This document shows, piece after piece, positions 1 through 5,628 of a DNA stretch of 6,567 nt. This stretch comes from Pseudomonadota bacterium. GTDB taxonomy: Bacteria > Pseudomonadota > Gammaproteobacteria > Acidiferrobacterales > Acidiferrobacteraceae. Below the pieces are notes generated by a model. It was not told where the DNA came from. It searched no databases and saw nothing but the letters and a program-made list of their open reading frames with translations. Within the stretch, counting starts at the first letter, position 1, and each line of letters starts with the position of its first letter. Made by a program: the position numbers and the translations under genes. The stretch covers positions 1-6,567 of the forward strand of contig JAJYPQ010000232.1 of NCBI GenBank assembly GCA_021795255.1, given 5' to 3'.

Positions 1-168
1 CGGCGGATCCGCGACACAAGCCACGGCATGTTGAGGACCGAGATCCGTTGCGCTCGCTGCGATAGCCATCTCGGCCATGTGTTCCCAGACGGCCCCGCCC
101 CTACGGGGGAGCGTCATTGCCTGAATGCGATAGCCCTCCGGTTTATTCCGGAAGGCGGCGGCACGTAG
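1..168 (+). CDS. msrB: Peptide-methionine (R)-S-oxide reductase MsrB, C-terminal part (5' end outside window)
   Basis: The first reading frame is open from base 1 to a TAG at 166-168 and gives the last 55 residues of MsrB, the enzyme that reduces methionine-R-sulfoxide in oxidised proteins. Visible family marks, numbered from the window edge, are the second zinc CxxC pair in [15 protein letters not shown] (Cys17, Cys20), the following His/Gly-rich block, and [11 protein letters not shown]. The cysteine of that last block (Cys40) is at the usual catalytic position of the family's R-x-C-x-N motif. The first CxxC pair and the start codon must lie left of the window. The C-terminus EGGGT is short and ordinary. 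Recognition is firm; whether the full gene is intact cannot be judged. Confidence 0.93.
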   Translation, partial: RRIRDTSHGMLRTEIRCARCDSHLGHVFPDGPAPTGERHCLNAIALRFIPEGGGT

Positions 169-270
169 CCCCCCCCACAACCTCCGCCGAAAAACGCGAA
201 ATCGGCCACCCAAGACAGCTTGCCGCCTACGGGAGACCCGTGGGGCGAGGGGGCTTGGCCTTGAGTCCGC

Positions 271-303
271 GGCGCGTTCTAAGCGCCACTTTGGAGCGGC
301 GCT
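271..303 (+). other. Overlapping short inverted repeats between msrB and the iorA remnant
   Basis: The 212-base gap 169-380 contains no gene I can recognise. Inside it, GGCGC (271-275) can pair with GCGCC (283-287), while AGCGCC (282-287) can instead pair with GGCGCT (298-303) across a 10-base loop. The two hairpins share an arm and exclude each other. There is no T-run after either, so this is not a convincing intrinsic terminator. It could be chance in GC-rich DNA. Confidence 0.2.
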
Positions 304-685
304 AGTGGACCCAAAGGTCGCATGGGCCAGTCGTCCGCTTCACCCTACACTGAGGCCCTGTTTTACTTGAACGTTCGCTGATGTGGGTTTACGTGAATAA
401 GATCAAAATGTCCGTGCGTGTGGATGGCGATACCCAGGCCCTTTGGGTGATCCGCGACGCATGGTGGCTTACCGGCACGAAATACGACTGCGGTACCGGT
501 GTATGCCGGGCCTGCACTATTGATATGGATGGGATCCCGATCAGGTCTTGCATCTACCCCATCGCGAACACCATAGGCCATCACATCACGGCCATAGAAG
601 GCCTCCCGCAAAACGGCACCCACCCCGTGCAGGACGCCTGGGTGGCAGAAAAGCTGCCGCAATGCGGCTGTCAGTCTCGCCAAAC

Positions 686-707
686 CAAGGGCGCCGCGGC
701 GCCCTTG
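686..707. repeat. Perfect 22-bp palindrome at the frame break of the iorA remnant
   Basis: All 11 base pairs are complementary around a centre between 696 and 697. The arm reads CAAGGGCGCCG. As RNA or extruded DNA it would give a 9-bp stem with a 4-base loop. It covers the place where the [2Fe-2S] subunit homology changes frame. The residues encoded by its left arm (T-K-G, normally close to I-M-A in the family) are also unlike the family. No T-run follows, so it is not an intrinsic terminator. Confidence 0.9.
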
Positions 708-932
708 ACGCGTACCCTCGCCCTGCCGACAACGACATCGACCGAGCTATGGCCGGCAATATCAGTCGCTGCGGTACCTGTGCCCGCATCCGTCGAGCCA
801 TCCCCCGAGCGGCCGGCTTCCCGGACACCACATTCATGCCCTGGGCAATCGCGGTATCACAGCCGGCGATCCTTATGCACAACCACATCAGCACGAGGAC
901 GGAAGGCCTGCCCTCCCCATCTCTTGCCCCAC

Positions 933-937
933 GGAGG
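933..937 (+). promoter_or_regulatory. Ribosome binding site of the MocA-like gene
   Basis: GGAGG lies 8 bases before ATG 946 and supports that start. It sits inside the tail of the upstream pseudogene frame, whose TGA overlaps the ATG (ATGA, 946-949). Confidence 0.75.
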
Positions 938-945
938 CTACCCCC

Positions 946-1557
946 ATGATCACAGGACTTCTTTTGGCCGCCGGACGGAACCCGCGGTTCGGCGCACCGA
1001 AACTCCTTCATCGCTTGGCGGACGGCGCGCCCCCTGCGATCCGCAGCGCCCGCGCTCTACGCGACGCCGTCGATCGCGCCGTGGCGGTAGTTCGACCCGA
1101 TGACACGGCGCTCGCCATCCAATTGCGGCAACACGGCTTTGAAGTGGTCTGTTGCCCAGACTCGGCGTCGGGCCAAGGAGCGAGTCTCGCCTTTGGCGTG
1201 CGCGTCACCGGCGGCTCCACTGGCTGGCTCGTGGCGCTAGCCGATATCCCTTACATCGAGCCGTCTATCGCTCGGGCCCTAGCCGATAGGCTACGCGCCG
1301 GTGCCTTGATCGTAGCGCCATCCTTCGACGGTCGGCGCGGCCATCCGATCGGCTTCGGGCGCGCCCTCGGCCCGCAACTCGGGGCCTTGAGCGGGGATGC
1401 GGACGCCCTTGCGCTCATCAAAGCTCACCGCCATCTACTCACCCTAATCCCCTGCTCCGACGTCGGCGCACTCGCCGATGTCGATTTGCCAAGTGACGTA
1501 TGGATAGGCCCGAACCCGGCGATCCAGAACGGGCCGCCGGAAGGTCCCGTGTGTTAG
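946..1557 (+). CDS. MocA-like molybdenum cofactor cytidylyltransferase (MobA-like NTP transferase)
   Basis: This is a 203-residue nucleotidyltransferase of the MobA/MocA fold. Proteins of this group couple CTP (MocA) or GTP (MobA) to molybdopterin. The N-terminal nucleotide-binding signature is [17 protein letters not shown] (residues 5-21), with Lys19 at the conserved lysine position; Asn12 stands where Ser is usual. Further family blocks are [13 protein letters not shown] (70-82), the metal-site region [11 protein letters not shown] with Asp100, GRRGHPIGF, and DVDLPSDV near the C-terminus. The overall pattern resembles the MocA proteins beside IorA/CoxS-type oxidoreductases, so cytidylyl transfer to make molybdopterin cytosine dinucleotide is the likeliest role. 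That substrate choice is inferred from context. The frame is intact, has a good ribosome site, and may be translationally coupled to the broken gene before it. No catalytic oxidoreductase subunit is present in the window, so its client enzyme is unknown. Confidence 0.83.
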   Translation: MITGLLLAAGRNPRFGAPKLLHRLADGAPPAIRSARALRDAVDRAVAVVRPDDTALAIQLRQHGFEVVCCPDSASGQGASLAFGVRVTGGSTGWLVALADIPYIEPSIARALADRLRAGALIVAPSFDGRRGHPIGFGRALGPQLGALSGDADALALIKAHRHLLTLIPCSDVGALADVDLPSDVWIGPNPAIQNGPPEGPVC

Positions 1558-1635
1558 GGGGCCTACCCAGGGCCTTATGCGCCAGCGCCGTAGATCCTGG
1601 ATAGTTAACCCCCCGCCAGTTCGAGAAGGAGAGAA

Positions 1636-1642
1636 AAGGAGG
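1636..1642 (+). promoter_or_regulatory. Strong ribosome binding site of the Tat/DsrE-like gene
   Basis: AAGGAGG, a near-perfect Shine-Dalgarno, ends 8 bases before ATG 1651 and fixes that start. The 93-base gap from the preceding stop shows no clear sigma-70 promoter or terminator that I can support. Confidence 0.85.
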
Positions 1643-1650
1643 ACTTTTCT

Positions 1651-2427
1651 ATGGTGACGAGACGCGATCTTTTGAGGCGGGCCGGGGCGGTGGCCGTCGG
1701 GACCGCTATCGCTGGGACTGCCGGTGCGGGCATGGTCGCCCCCCAAAGCCTGGAAATAGGTTCGGCCGGAAGCCTGCGCGCGCTCACCGATGCCCTAGCC
1801 CGCGCGCCACGCAAGCGCACCTTCAAGACCGTCCCCATGATCCTCACGAGCCCGGACCAATGGGATCGCGAGGCCTTGGATCTGGTCTTACATTATCGCG
1901 CGGGGCCGAGGCAGGTTTGGGATAACACCACCCTTGCCAGCCCCTGGCTGAACCTGATGCGCAACGCCATGAACACCCAGATCTGGTCTTTCCATCACGC
2001 GAACTTCCTGTGCGTCTCGGCAACGCACGGCTCCGCCCATCTTGCGCTCTACGATGCGTTTATCTGGGATAAATACCAATTGAGCAAGCTCACGAAGGGC
2101 AAATTCAGCCACAACCTATTCATCGGTACACCGACGGCCGCGCACGCAAGCGCCGAAGACTACGAGGATCCGGAGGGCATATTCTCCCCGCACGACAACA
2201 GCATTACGGTTCTGCAAAGACGGGGGGCGGTCTTTCTCGCCTGTCATAACGAGGTGTGGGAACTCACTATGAAACTGCGCGAGAAGGGCGTCAATCCCGA
2301 CCACCTCACACACGAGCGTATGGCCGCTGAATTCACGAACCATCTCATCCCAGGGGCAGTCCTCACCCCGGGTATCGTCGGAACCTTACCGGAGCTCGAA
2401 CTTGCGGGCTTTCGATACGCGAAGTAG
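1651..2427 (+). CDS. Tat-exported protein with DsrE-like C-terminal domain, function unknown
   Basis: The 258-residue product begins with a twin-arginine signal: TRRDLLRRAG at residues 3-12, then a hydrophobic Ala/Gly run to about residue 30. The mature protein should therefore be folded before export to the periplasm. The core contains MNTQIWSFHHANFLCVSATHG (Cys121) and many His and Trp residues. The C-terminal third, RGAVFLACHNEVWEL (Cys198), followed by LIPGAVLTPGIVGTLPELE and GFRYAK, resembles the end of DsrE/DsrF-like proteins. There a cysteine follows a beta strand, and a 'pGv..L..L...Gy' element closes the domain. Cys198 sits where a sulfur-carrying cysteine could be. I recall similar Tat-signal proteins in proteobacteria, often given uninformative names, but cannot name a gene. 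It stands alone, with merR converging from the other side 19 bases beyond its stop. A periplasmic sulfur-relay or thiol role is inference only. Confidence 0.85.
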   Translation: MVTRRDLLRRAGAVAVGTAIAGTAGAGMVAPQSLEIGSAGSLRALTDALARAPRKRTFKTVPMILTSPDQWDREALDLVLHYRAGPRQVWDNTTLASPWLNLMRNAMNTQIWSFHHANFLCVSATHGSAHLALYDAFIWDKYQLSKLTKGKFSHNLFIGTPTAAHASAEDYEDPEGIFSPHDNSITVLQRRGAVFLACHNEVWELTMKLREKGVNPDHLTHERMAAEFTNHLIPGAVLTPGIVGTLPELELAGFRYAK

Positions 2428-2446
2428 GCGAGTTTTGCCGCGGGAT

Positions 2447-2902
2447 TTACCAGGGTTGTTGTGAATCGCCGGCGCGACCCTCCTGGACCGCTTCGAGAAG
2501 GGGGCAATAACACCCATCGTCCCTACTCTGTTTGTGGCAATCCTCGACGAGGGTCTTCAGAACCGTCTCGAGCGACTGCAAGGTCTGCATCTTGGCGCGC
2601 AAGAGCCCGATCTTGTCTTCGGCCAAGCGTTGAACCTCCCGGCAGGTCTCGGGATCGTCCGCCTTTAATACCAGCATTTCCCGAATTTCCTGCAAGGTGA
2701 AGCCCAGAGACTGGGCCTGACGAATAAATTGCAGGCGTTCCAAAGCCCGCTGCGGATAACGACGGATGCCGGAGGTCGGTCGCCTAGGTTGTTCGATAAG
2801 GCCTCGACGTTCATAAAAACGAATAGTCTCGACCGATACCACGCCCGCCTTCGCAAGCTGGCCTATAGTCAGATGGGACGCCTGATAGTCGCTTCTCTCC
2901 AT
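2447..2902 (-). CDS. MerR-family regulator with a mercury-type cysteine triad
   Basis: The 151-residue product has the MerR layout. The winged helix-turn-helix is at residues 11-77 (LTIGQLAKAGVVSVETIRFY, RRGLIEQPRRP, SGIRRY, RQAQSLGFTLQEI). A long dimerisation helix spans about 84-121, and a short metal-binding loop follows. The cysteines are Cys87, Cys122, Cys131 and Cys133. The spacings 87-122 (35) and 122-131 (9) equal those of Hg(II) ligands Cys82, Cys117 and Cys126 in Tn501 MerR. Cys133, just before P-L-L, is extra and aligns by context with the C-P-L of MerR. A thiophilic metal such as Hg(II) is the best guess; Pb, Cd, Au or Cu cannot be excluded. No mer transporter or reductase is in the window, so its target is unknown. 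ATG 2902 follows an AAAGGA ribosome site. The gene reads the same way as the ccm operon but 162 bases after it, so it may have its own promoter. Confidence 0.9.
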   Translation of the reverse strand: MERSDYQASHLTIGQLAKAGVVSVETIRFYERRGLIEQPRRPTSGIRRYPQRALERLQFIRQAQSLGFTLQEIREMLVLKADDPETCREVQRLAEDKIGLLRAKMQTLQSLETVLKTLVEDCHKQSRDDGCYCPLLEAVQEGRAGDSQQPW

Positions 2903-2910
2903 AATATCGA

Positions 2911-2916
2911 TCCTTT
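2911..2916 (-). promoter_or_regulatory. Ribosome binding site of merR-type gene
   Basis: On the minus strand AAAGGA lies 8 bases before ATG 2902 and supports that start. A few bases further upstream (2916-2923) the minus strand reads ACTCCGTA, which equals part of one half of the classical mer operator. No matching second half sits at the right spacing, so I do not call an operator. Confidence 0.5.
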
Positions 2917-3000
2917 ACGGAGTACCGAGCCTATATGGCGCGGCACTCCGCCCGAACGCATGGGCCGCCCCGCCACCCAAAGAGCCCCTATTGTGGACGC

Positions 3001-3020
3001 CTTGGCCCGTGCGGGACAAG
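3001..3020 (-). other. Imperfect hairpin downstream of ccmG
   Basis: The 20 bases at 3001-3020 form an imperfect inverted repeat in which 8 of 10 positions pair. The hairpin would have a 4-bp outer stem (CTTG/CAAG), one mismatch, and a 3-bp GC inner stem with a 4-base loop. It begins 44 bases after the ccmG stop on the minus strand and could mark the end of the ccm transcript. No T-run follows, so it does not meet the intrinsic terminator pattern. The rest of the 162-base gap 2903-3064 shows nothing I can assign. Confidence 0.25.
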
Positions 3021-3064
3021 CTGAAGGGGACAGGCGGCCAAACCTCCGCAATCTGCGTCCGCCC

Positions 3065-3598
3065 TCAGAGAGGCTGGGCCGAAAGCCGCTTAATCAGGGG
3101 AATCACCTTGCGCTTTAACCTGCGGTAGCCGATAGGCCCCACAAACTTATGCACAATGACGCCGCCCTTATTCACGACAAAAGTCTCCGGAACGCCGTAG
3201 ATACCCCAGTTGATCGCGGTCATGCCGCGCTTATCGGTTACGATCGTCGAATACGGGTCACCAAAAACGTCCAGATAGTGGCGCAGGCCGGCCGGAGTGT
3301 CCTTATAATCCACGCCCACCAAATCCACCAAATGAAGGGCGTGCAAGCGCATCAGGGTCGGCATCTCTTGCTTGCACGTGACACACCAAGAGGCGAAGAC
3401 GTTGATCAGCGTCACGTGCCCCATCAAATCGGCATTGCTCAGCCTGACCTTGGGCGCGGACGCGAGCGGCAAAGAAAAGCGCGGCATCGGTTTGCCGATC
3501 AACGGCGAAGGGATGTAGGTCGGATTCAAAAACAAGCCGCGTCCCAACGCCCACCCGATCAATATGAAAATCGCGACGGGGATCAGGAATTTCTTCAC
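3065..3598 (-). CDS. ccmG: Thiol:disulfide interchange protein CcmG (DsbE)
   Basis: The 177-residue product is a membrane-anchored, periplasmic thioredoxin-like reductant. It helps keep the CxxCH thiols of apocytochrome c reduced for heme attachment. An N-terminal membrane anchor (residues 4-24) is followed by the CcmG-type approach PSPLIGKPMPRFSLP. The active site is ASWCVTC (Cys72, Cys75), and WGIYGVPETF carries the cis-proline (Pro137) and the conserved Glu138 of CcmG proteins. Length fits the family (about 175-185). The start is GTG 3598, which overlaps the ccmE stop as GTGA; no ATG fits the membrane segment better. Its Shine-Dalgarno is weak, consistent with coupling to ccmE. It is the last gene of the operon in this window. 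Confidence 0.95.
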   Translation of the reverse strand: MKKFLIPVAIFILIGWALGRGLFLNPTYIPSPLIGKPMPRFSLPLASAPKVRLSNADLMGHVTLINVFASWCVTCKQEMPTLMRLHALHLVDLVGVDYKDTPAGLRHYLDVFGDPYSTIVTDKRGMTAINWGIYGVPETFVVNKGGVIVHKFVGPIGYRRLKRKVIPLIKRLSAQPL

Positions 3599-4035
3599 GA
3601 CTGGGCCTTGGCCTTCATCGCCATAGAGTGCTTCAACTCGGCCTCCACGTCTGGGGGCATGTAATTCGCTCCGTGCTTCGCGAGCACCTGCCGGGCCATA
3701 AACACCGACGAACCGACCATTTGCCCCTGGACCACCACCCCCTGACCTTGGCGAAAAAGGTCGGGGAGGATGCCGGTATAATGGACGACGAGGCTGTGAC
3801 GCAGATCGGTAACGGTAAAGGTCGTCTCCAGGCCGTCCTTTTTGATACTTCCCTTTTTGACAAGACCGCCCAAACGGAATATCCCGTGTTGGGGCGCCTT
3901 ACCTTCCAGTACCTGGGTTGGAGAATAAAAGAAAACGAGGTTATGGCGAAACGCGGTGAGAACCAGCCAAGTCGCGATACTCACCCCGGCCAGTCCGATC
4001 AGCACAAATGCGAGACGCTTATTCTGCTTCCTCAT
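3595..4035 (-). CDS. ccmE: Periplasmic heme chaperone CcmE
   Basis: CcmE binds heme covalently in the periplasm and hands it to the CcmF/CcmH ligase. The 146-residue protein has a basic N-terminus, one membrane anchor (residues 8-28), and the family's OB-fold beta core with FYSPTQV, FRLGGLVKKGSI, FTVTD, VHYTGILPDLFRQGQGVVVQG. The heme-binding signature LAKHGANYMPPDV follows, with His121 as the covalent heme ligand and Tyr125 as axial ligand; the four-residue spacing matches His130 and Tyr134 of E. coli CcmE. All key residues are present. ATG 4035 overlaps the ccmD stop, and a GGAGGA-rich ribosome site lies inside the last codons of ccmD. Its acceptor ccmF does not follow it, which departs from the common ccmE-ccmF-ccmG order. 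Confidence 0.97.
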   Translation of the reverse strand: MRKQNKRLAFVLIGLAGVSIATWLVLTAFRHNLVFFYSPTQVLEGKAPQHGIFRLGGLVKKGSIKKDGLETTFTVTDLRHSLVVHYTGILPDLFRQGQGVVVQGQMVGSSVFMARQVLAKHGANYMPPDVEAELKHSMAMKAKAQS

Positions 4036-4211
4036 TCATCCTCCTCCGCGCGCTCTCCATCCCGGCGCAAAGTCCGCCACACCTTTCGGTTATGGATTAT
4101 GGGCTGAACTACGTTAATCAAAACCACGAGCGCGGCAAAACCATAGGCGCTCCAAACGTAAAAAGCAAACCCACCCATCGCCAGAAACTGAGAGAACGTC
4201 GAGAACGTCAT
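4032..4211 (-). CDS. ccmD: Heme exporter protein CcmD
   Basis: CcmD is a small membrane protein that joins the CcmABC complex and is needed to release heme-loaded CcmE. The 59-residue product MTFSTFSQFLAMGGFAFYVW (residues 1-20) shows the family opening F-x-x-F-L-A-M-G-G-x-A-x-Y-V-W, then one transmembrane helix through about residue 37 and a charged cytoplasmic tail rich in Arg and Glu. I choose ATG 4211 because it overlaps the ccmC stop as ATGA, like every other junction here, and gives the normal CcmD N-terminus. A TTG at 4241 would add ten polar residues overlapping ccmC further and is less likely. Confidence 0.92.
   Translation of the reverse strand: MTFSTFSQFLAMGGFAFYVWSAYGFAALVVLINVVQPIIHNRKVWRTLRRDGERAEEDE
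4039..4047 (-). promoter_or_regulatory. Ribosome binding site of ccmE
   Basis: The minus strand carries two overlapping GGAGGA copies here, 3 and 6 bases before ATG 4035. They also encode the Glu-Glu-Asp near the end of ccmD. It is the clearest Shine-Dalgarno in the operon and may boost ccmE above its neighbours. Confidence 0.65.
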
Positions 4212-4948
4212 CGCTTCGACCTGATCAGCTTCCGAACCCAATCCGCCCGTCGTTCGCGCAGCAGGATCTCGGTACGCACGCGAATAAGAACCATGGTCAA
4301 GTAGAAGAACATGAACGCAAACGACATGACTATGAGCGGTATCAGCATCGTGATGTAAATCTTAGGTTGGCTCGTCAAGGTCAAAGACGCGGGCTGGTGC
4401 AGGGTATGCCACCAATACACGGAGTAGTGGATAATGGGGATATTCACGACACCGACGATCGCGAGAATTGCGCTTGCGTGGGCCGCACGGCGCGGATCGT
4501 CGATACTCGCCTGAAGCGCCATATAGCCGACATACAGGAAAAACAGGATCAATTCCGATGTGAGCCGCGCGTCCCACACCCACCATGTGCCCCACATCGG
4601 CTTGCCCCATAGGGAACCCGTAACGAGCGCCGTCAACGTAAAGGACGCGCCGAGCGGTGCCGTGGCCTTGGCCAACATGTCCGCCAAACGCACATTCCAG
4701 ATGTAACCTGTCGCGGCGAAACTCGCCATGATCACATAGGCCATCATGGACATCCAGGCGTTCGGGACATGCACGAACATGATCCGGTACGCGTCGCCCT
4801 GTTGATAGTCGGGCGGCGCCCAGTAGAGGCCCAGATACAGCCCCACCACAAAAAGCAGCGCGGTCACTCCCGCAAACCAGGGCACAAGACGCCCTGCCAG
4901 TCGGTAAAACCGCTTGGGGGCACCGTACTTATGAATAAACTTAATCAA
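4208..4948 (-). CDS. ccmC: Heme-handling membrane protein CcmC
   Basis: CcmC binds heme at the periplasmic face and loads it onto CcmE. The 246-residue, six-helix protein carries the tryptophan-rich WWD signature WGKPMWGTWWVWDARLTSEL (114-133). With the start chosen here, the two heme-ligand histidines fall at His60 (FVHVPNAW) and His184 (WWHTLHQ), the numbers known for E. coli CcmC. APPDYQQGDAYRI and NIPIIHYSVYWW are further family blocks. The start is TTG 4948, overlapping the ccmB stop as TTGA. No ATG or GTG lies in frame near there, and the length equals the family's (about 245). The same frame stays open upstream to about 5449, but that stretch is antiframe ccmB sequence without homology. 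No clear Shine-Dalgarno precedes the TTG, so translation probably depends on ccmB. Confidence 0.95.
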   Translation of the reverse strand: MIKFIHKYGAPKRFYRLAGRLVPWFAGVTALLFVVGLYLGLYWAPPDYQQGDAYRIMFVHVPNAWMSMMAYVIMASFAATGYIWNVRLADMLAKATAPLGASFTLTALVTGSLWGKPMWGTWWVWDARLTSELILFFLYVGYMALQASIDDPRRAAHASAILAIVGVVNIPIIHYSVYWWHTLHQPASLTLTSQPKIYITMLIPLIVMSFAFMFFYLTMVLIRVRTEILLRERRADWVRKLIRSKR

Positions 4949-5628
4949 TCGAGAGACACCCGCAAAGCCGCCGAACTCGCCCACGGAGCAAAGCTCACAA
5001 CCACCGCCAAAAACGCCCCCAGTAATGATAGATGCGCCACCGAGGCGAAGCCTTGTCCGGCCGAAGCCGCAACGGCCTCCGCGCCGAAAATCAAGACCGG
5101 AGTATACAACGGCAGCACCAGCAGGGAAACCAAGACCCCGCCGCCGCGCACACCGAGCGTCAGCGCGGCCGGCACCGCCCCGATCAGGCTTAAGATCGGC
5201 GTACCTAAAAGCAGAGACCCCACGAGCGTCCCGATGGCCTTCGTCGGCAAGGCCATTTGCACCGCCAAAAGCGGCGACAAAAGGGCAAGCGGTAGGCCCG
5301 TTAACACCCAGTGTGCCGCGATCTTTGCAAACACCAGGGCCGACAGCGGATAGGGGCTCACCAGAAGCTGCTCTAGGCTCCCATCTTGATAGTCGCTCGC
5401 AAACAAATGGTTTAGCGAGAGTGTTGTGGCCAATAAGGCCGCCACCCACAGCACTCCGGGGGCCATGAGCATGAGTTCGTGACGCTCAGGCCCCACCGCC
5501 AAGGGAAACAAAGTGGTCACGATCACGAAAAAGACGAGGGCCGTCATAACCTCGGTACTACGTCGCCAGAACACCAAGAGCTCGCGCGTAAAGACGGCCA
5601 CCATGGCGGACAACAGACCGCCCTTCAC
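4945..5628 (-). CDS. ccmB: Heme exporter membrane subunit CcmB
   Basis: CcmB is the membrane partner of the ATPase CcmA. CcmAB uses ATP hydrolysis to release heme-loaded CcmE from CcmC/CcmD. The 227-residue product is very hydrophobic with about six predicted helices. It has the family blocks FFVIVTTLFPLAVGPE, APGVLWVAALLATTLSL, DYQDGSLEQLLVSP, AHWVLTGLPLALLSPL, GVRGGGVLVSLLVLPLY and the terminal AALRVSLD. The start is GTG 5628, overlapping the ccmA stop as GTGA, with AAGGTG a few bases before it. An internal ATG eight codons later would give 219 residues, close to E. coli CcmB (220), and cannot be ruled out. Confidence 0.95.
   Translation of the reverse strand: MKGGLLSAMVAVFTRELLVFWRRSTEVMTALVFFVIVTTLFPLAVGPERHELMLMAPGVLWVAALLATTLSLNHLFASDYQDGSLEQLLVSPYPLSALVFAKIAAHWVLTGLPLALLSPLLAVQMALPTKAIGTLVGSLLLGTPILSLIGAVPAALTLGVRGGGVLVSLLVLPLYTPVLIFGAEAVAASAGQGFASVAHLSLLGAFLAVVVSFAPWASSAALRVSLD

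Larger units (their letters stand above)
381..949 (+). pseudogene. Decayed isoquinoline 1-oxidoreductase-type small [2Fe-2S] subunit (IorA/CoxS-like), frameshifted
   Basis: From ATG 381 the protein follows the small iron-sulfur subunit of xanthine-dehydrogenase-family molybdenum hydroxylases: TQALWVIRD, LTGTKYDCG, then the plant-type [2Fe-2S] ligands Cys37, Cys42, Cys45 and Cys57 (C-x4-C-x2-C-x11-C), then ITAIEGL and HPVQDAW. After PQCG the gene breaks down. The usual C-G-Y-C is C-G-C, one residue short. Near 696-704 homology jumps back one base into another frame, where [25 protein letters not shown] continues to about 817. In that block the family's C-R-C is S-R-C, so another second-cluster ligand is lost. 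The original frame would run on to 1103, deep inside the next gene. The frame that carries the homology ends at TGA 947-949, overlapping the next ATG. Bases 818-945 match nothing I know. The start has no Shine-Dalgarno. A sequencing error could explain the frame jump but not the cysteine losses. Confidence 0.82.

Noticed and set aside
681..707. Programmed -1 frameshift driven by the 22-bp hairpin in the iorA remnant
   Set aside because: No X-XXY-YYZ slippery heptamer is in register upstream of the hairpin, and essential cysteines are lost on both sides of the break, so decay is simpler.
686..707. Intrinsic transcription terminator at the palindrome
   Set aside because: The stem is strong, but it is followed by mixed GC-rich sequence without a T-run and lies inside coding homology.
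586..1011. Minus-strand open frame of 141 codons over the iorA remnant
   Set aside because: It lies opposite recognisable [2Fe-2S] subunit sequence, has no family features, and is the kind of open antisense frame expected in GC-rich DNA.
1558..1650. Terminator or promoter between the MocA-like and Tat/DsrE-like genes
   Set aside because: Only short GGCC self-complementary words and no T-run; no -35/-10 pair with acceptable spacing that I could defend.
2428..2446. Bidirectional terminator between the convergent Tat gene and merR
   Set aside because: The 19-base gap holds only a 3-bp GGC/GCC stem around GAGTTTT, too weak to call.
3149..4107. Plus-strand open frames of 171 and 159 codons opposite ccmG and ccmE
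   Set aside because: They are antisense shadows of well-conserved ccm genes, rich in His/Arg/Gln, with no recognisable domain.
4769..5468. Plus-strand open frames of 194 and 147 codons opposite ccmC and ccmB
   Set aside because: Antisense to membrane proteins with clear homology; their composition is low-complexity Arg/Pro/Ala/Lys.
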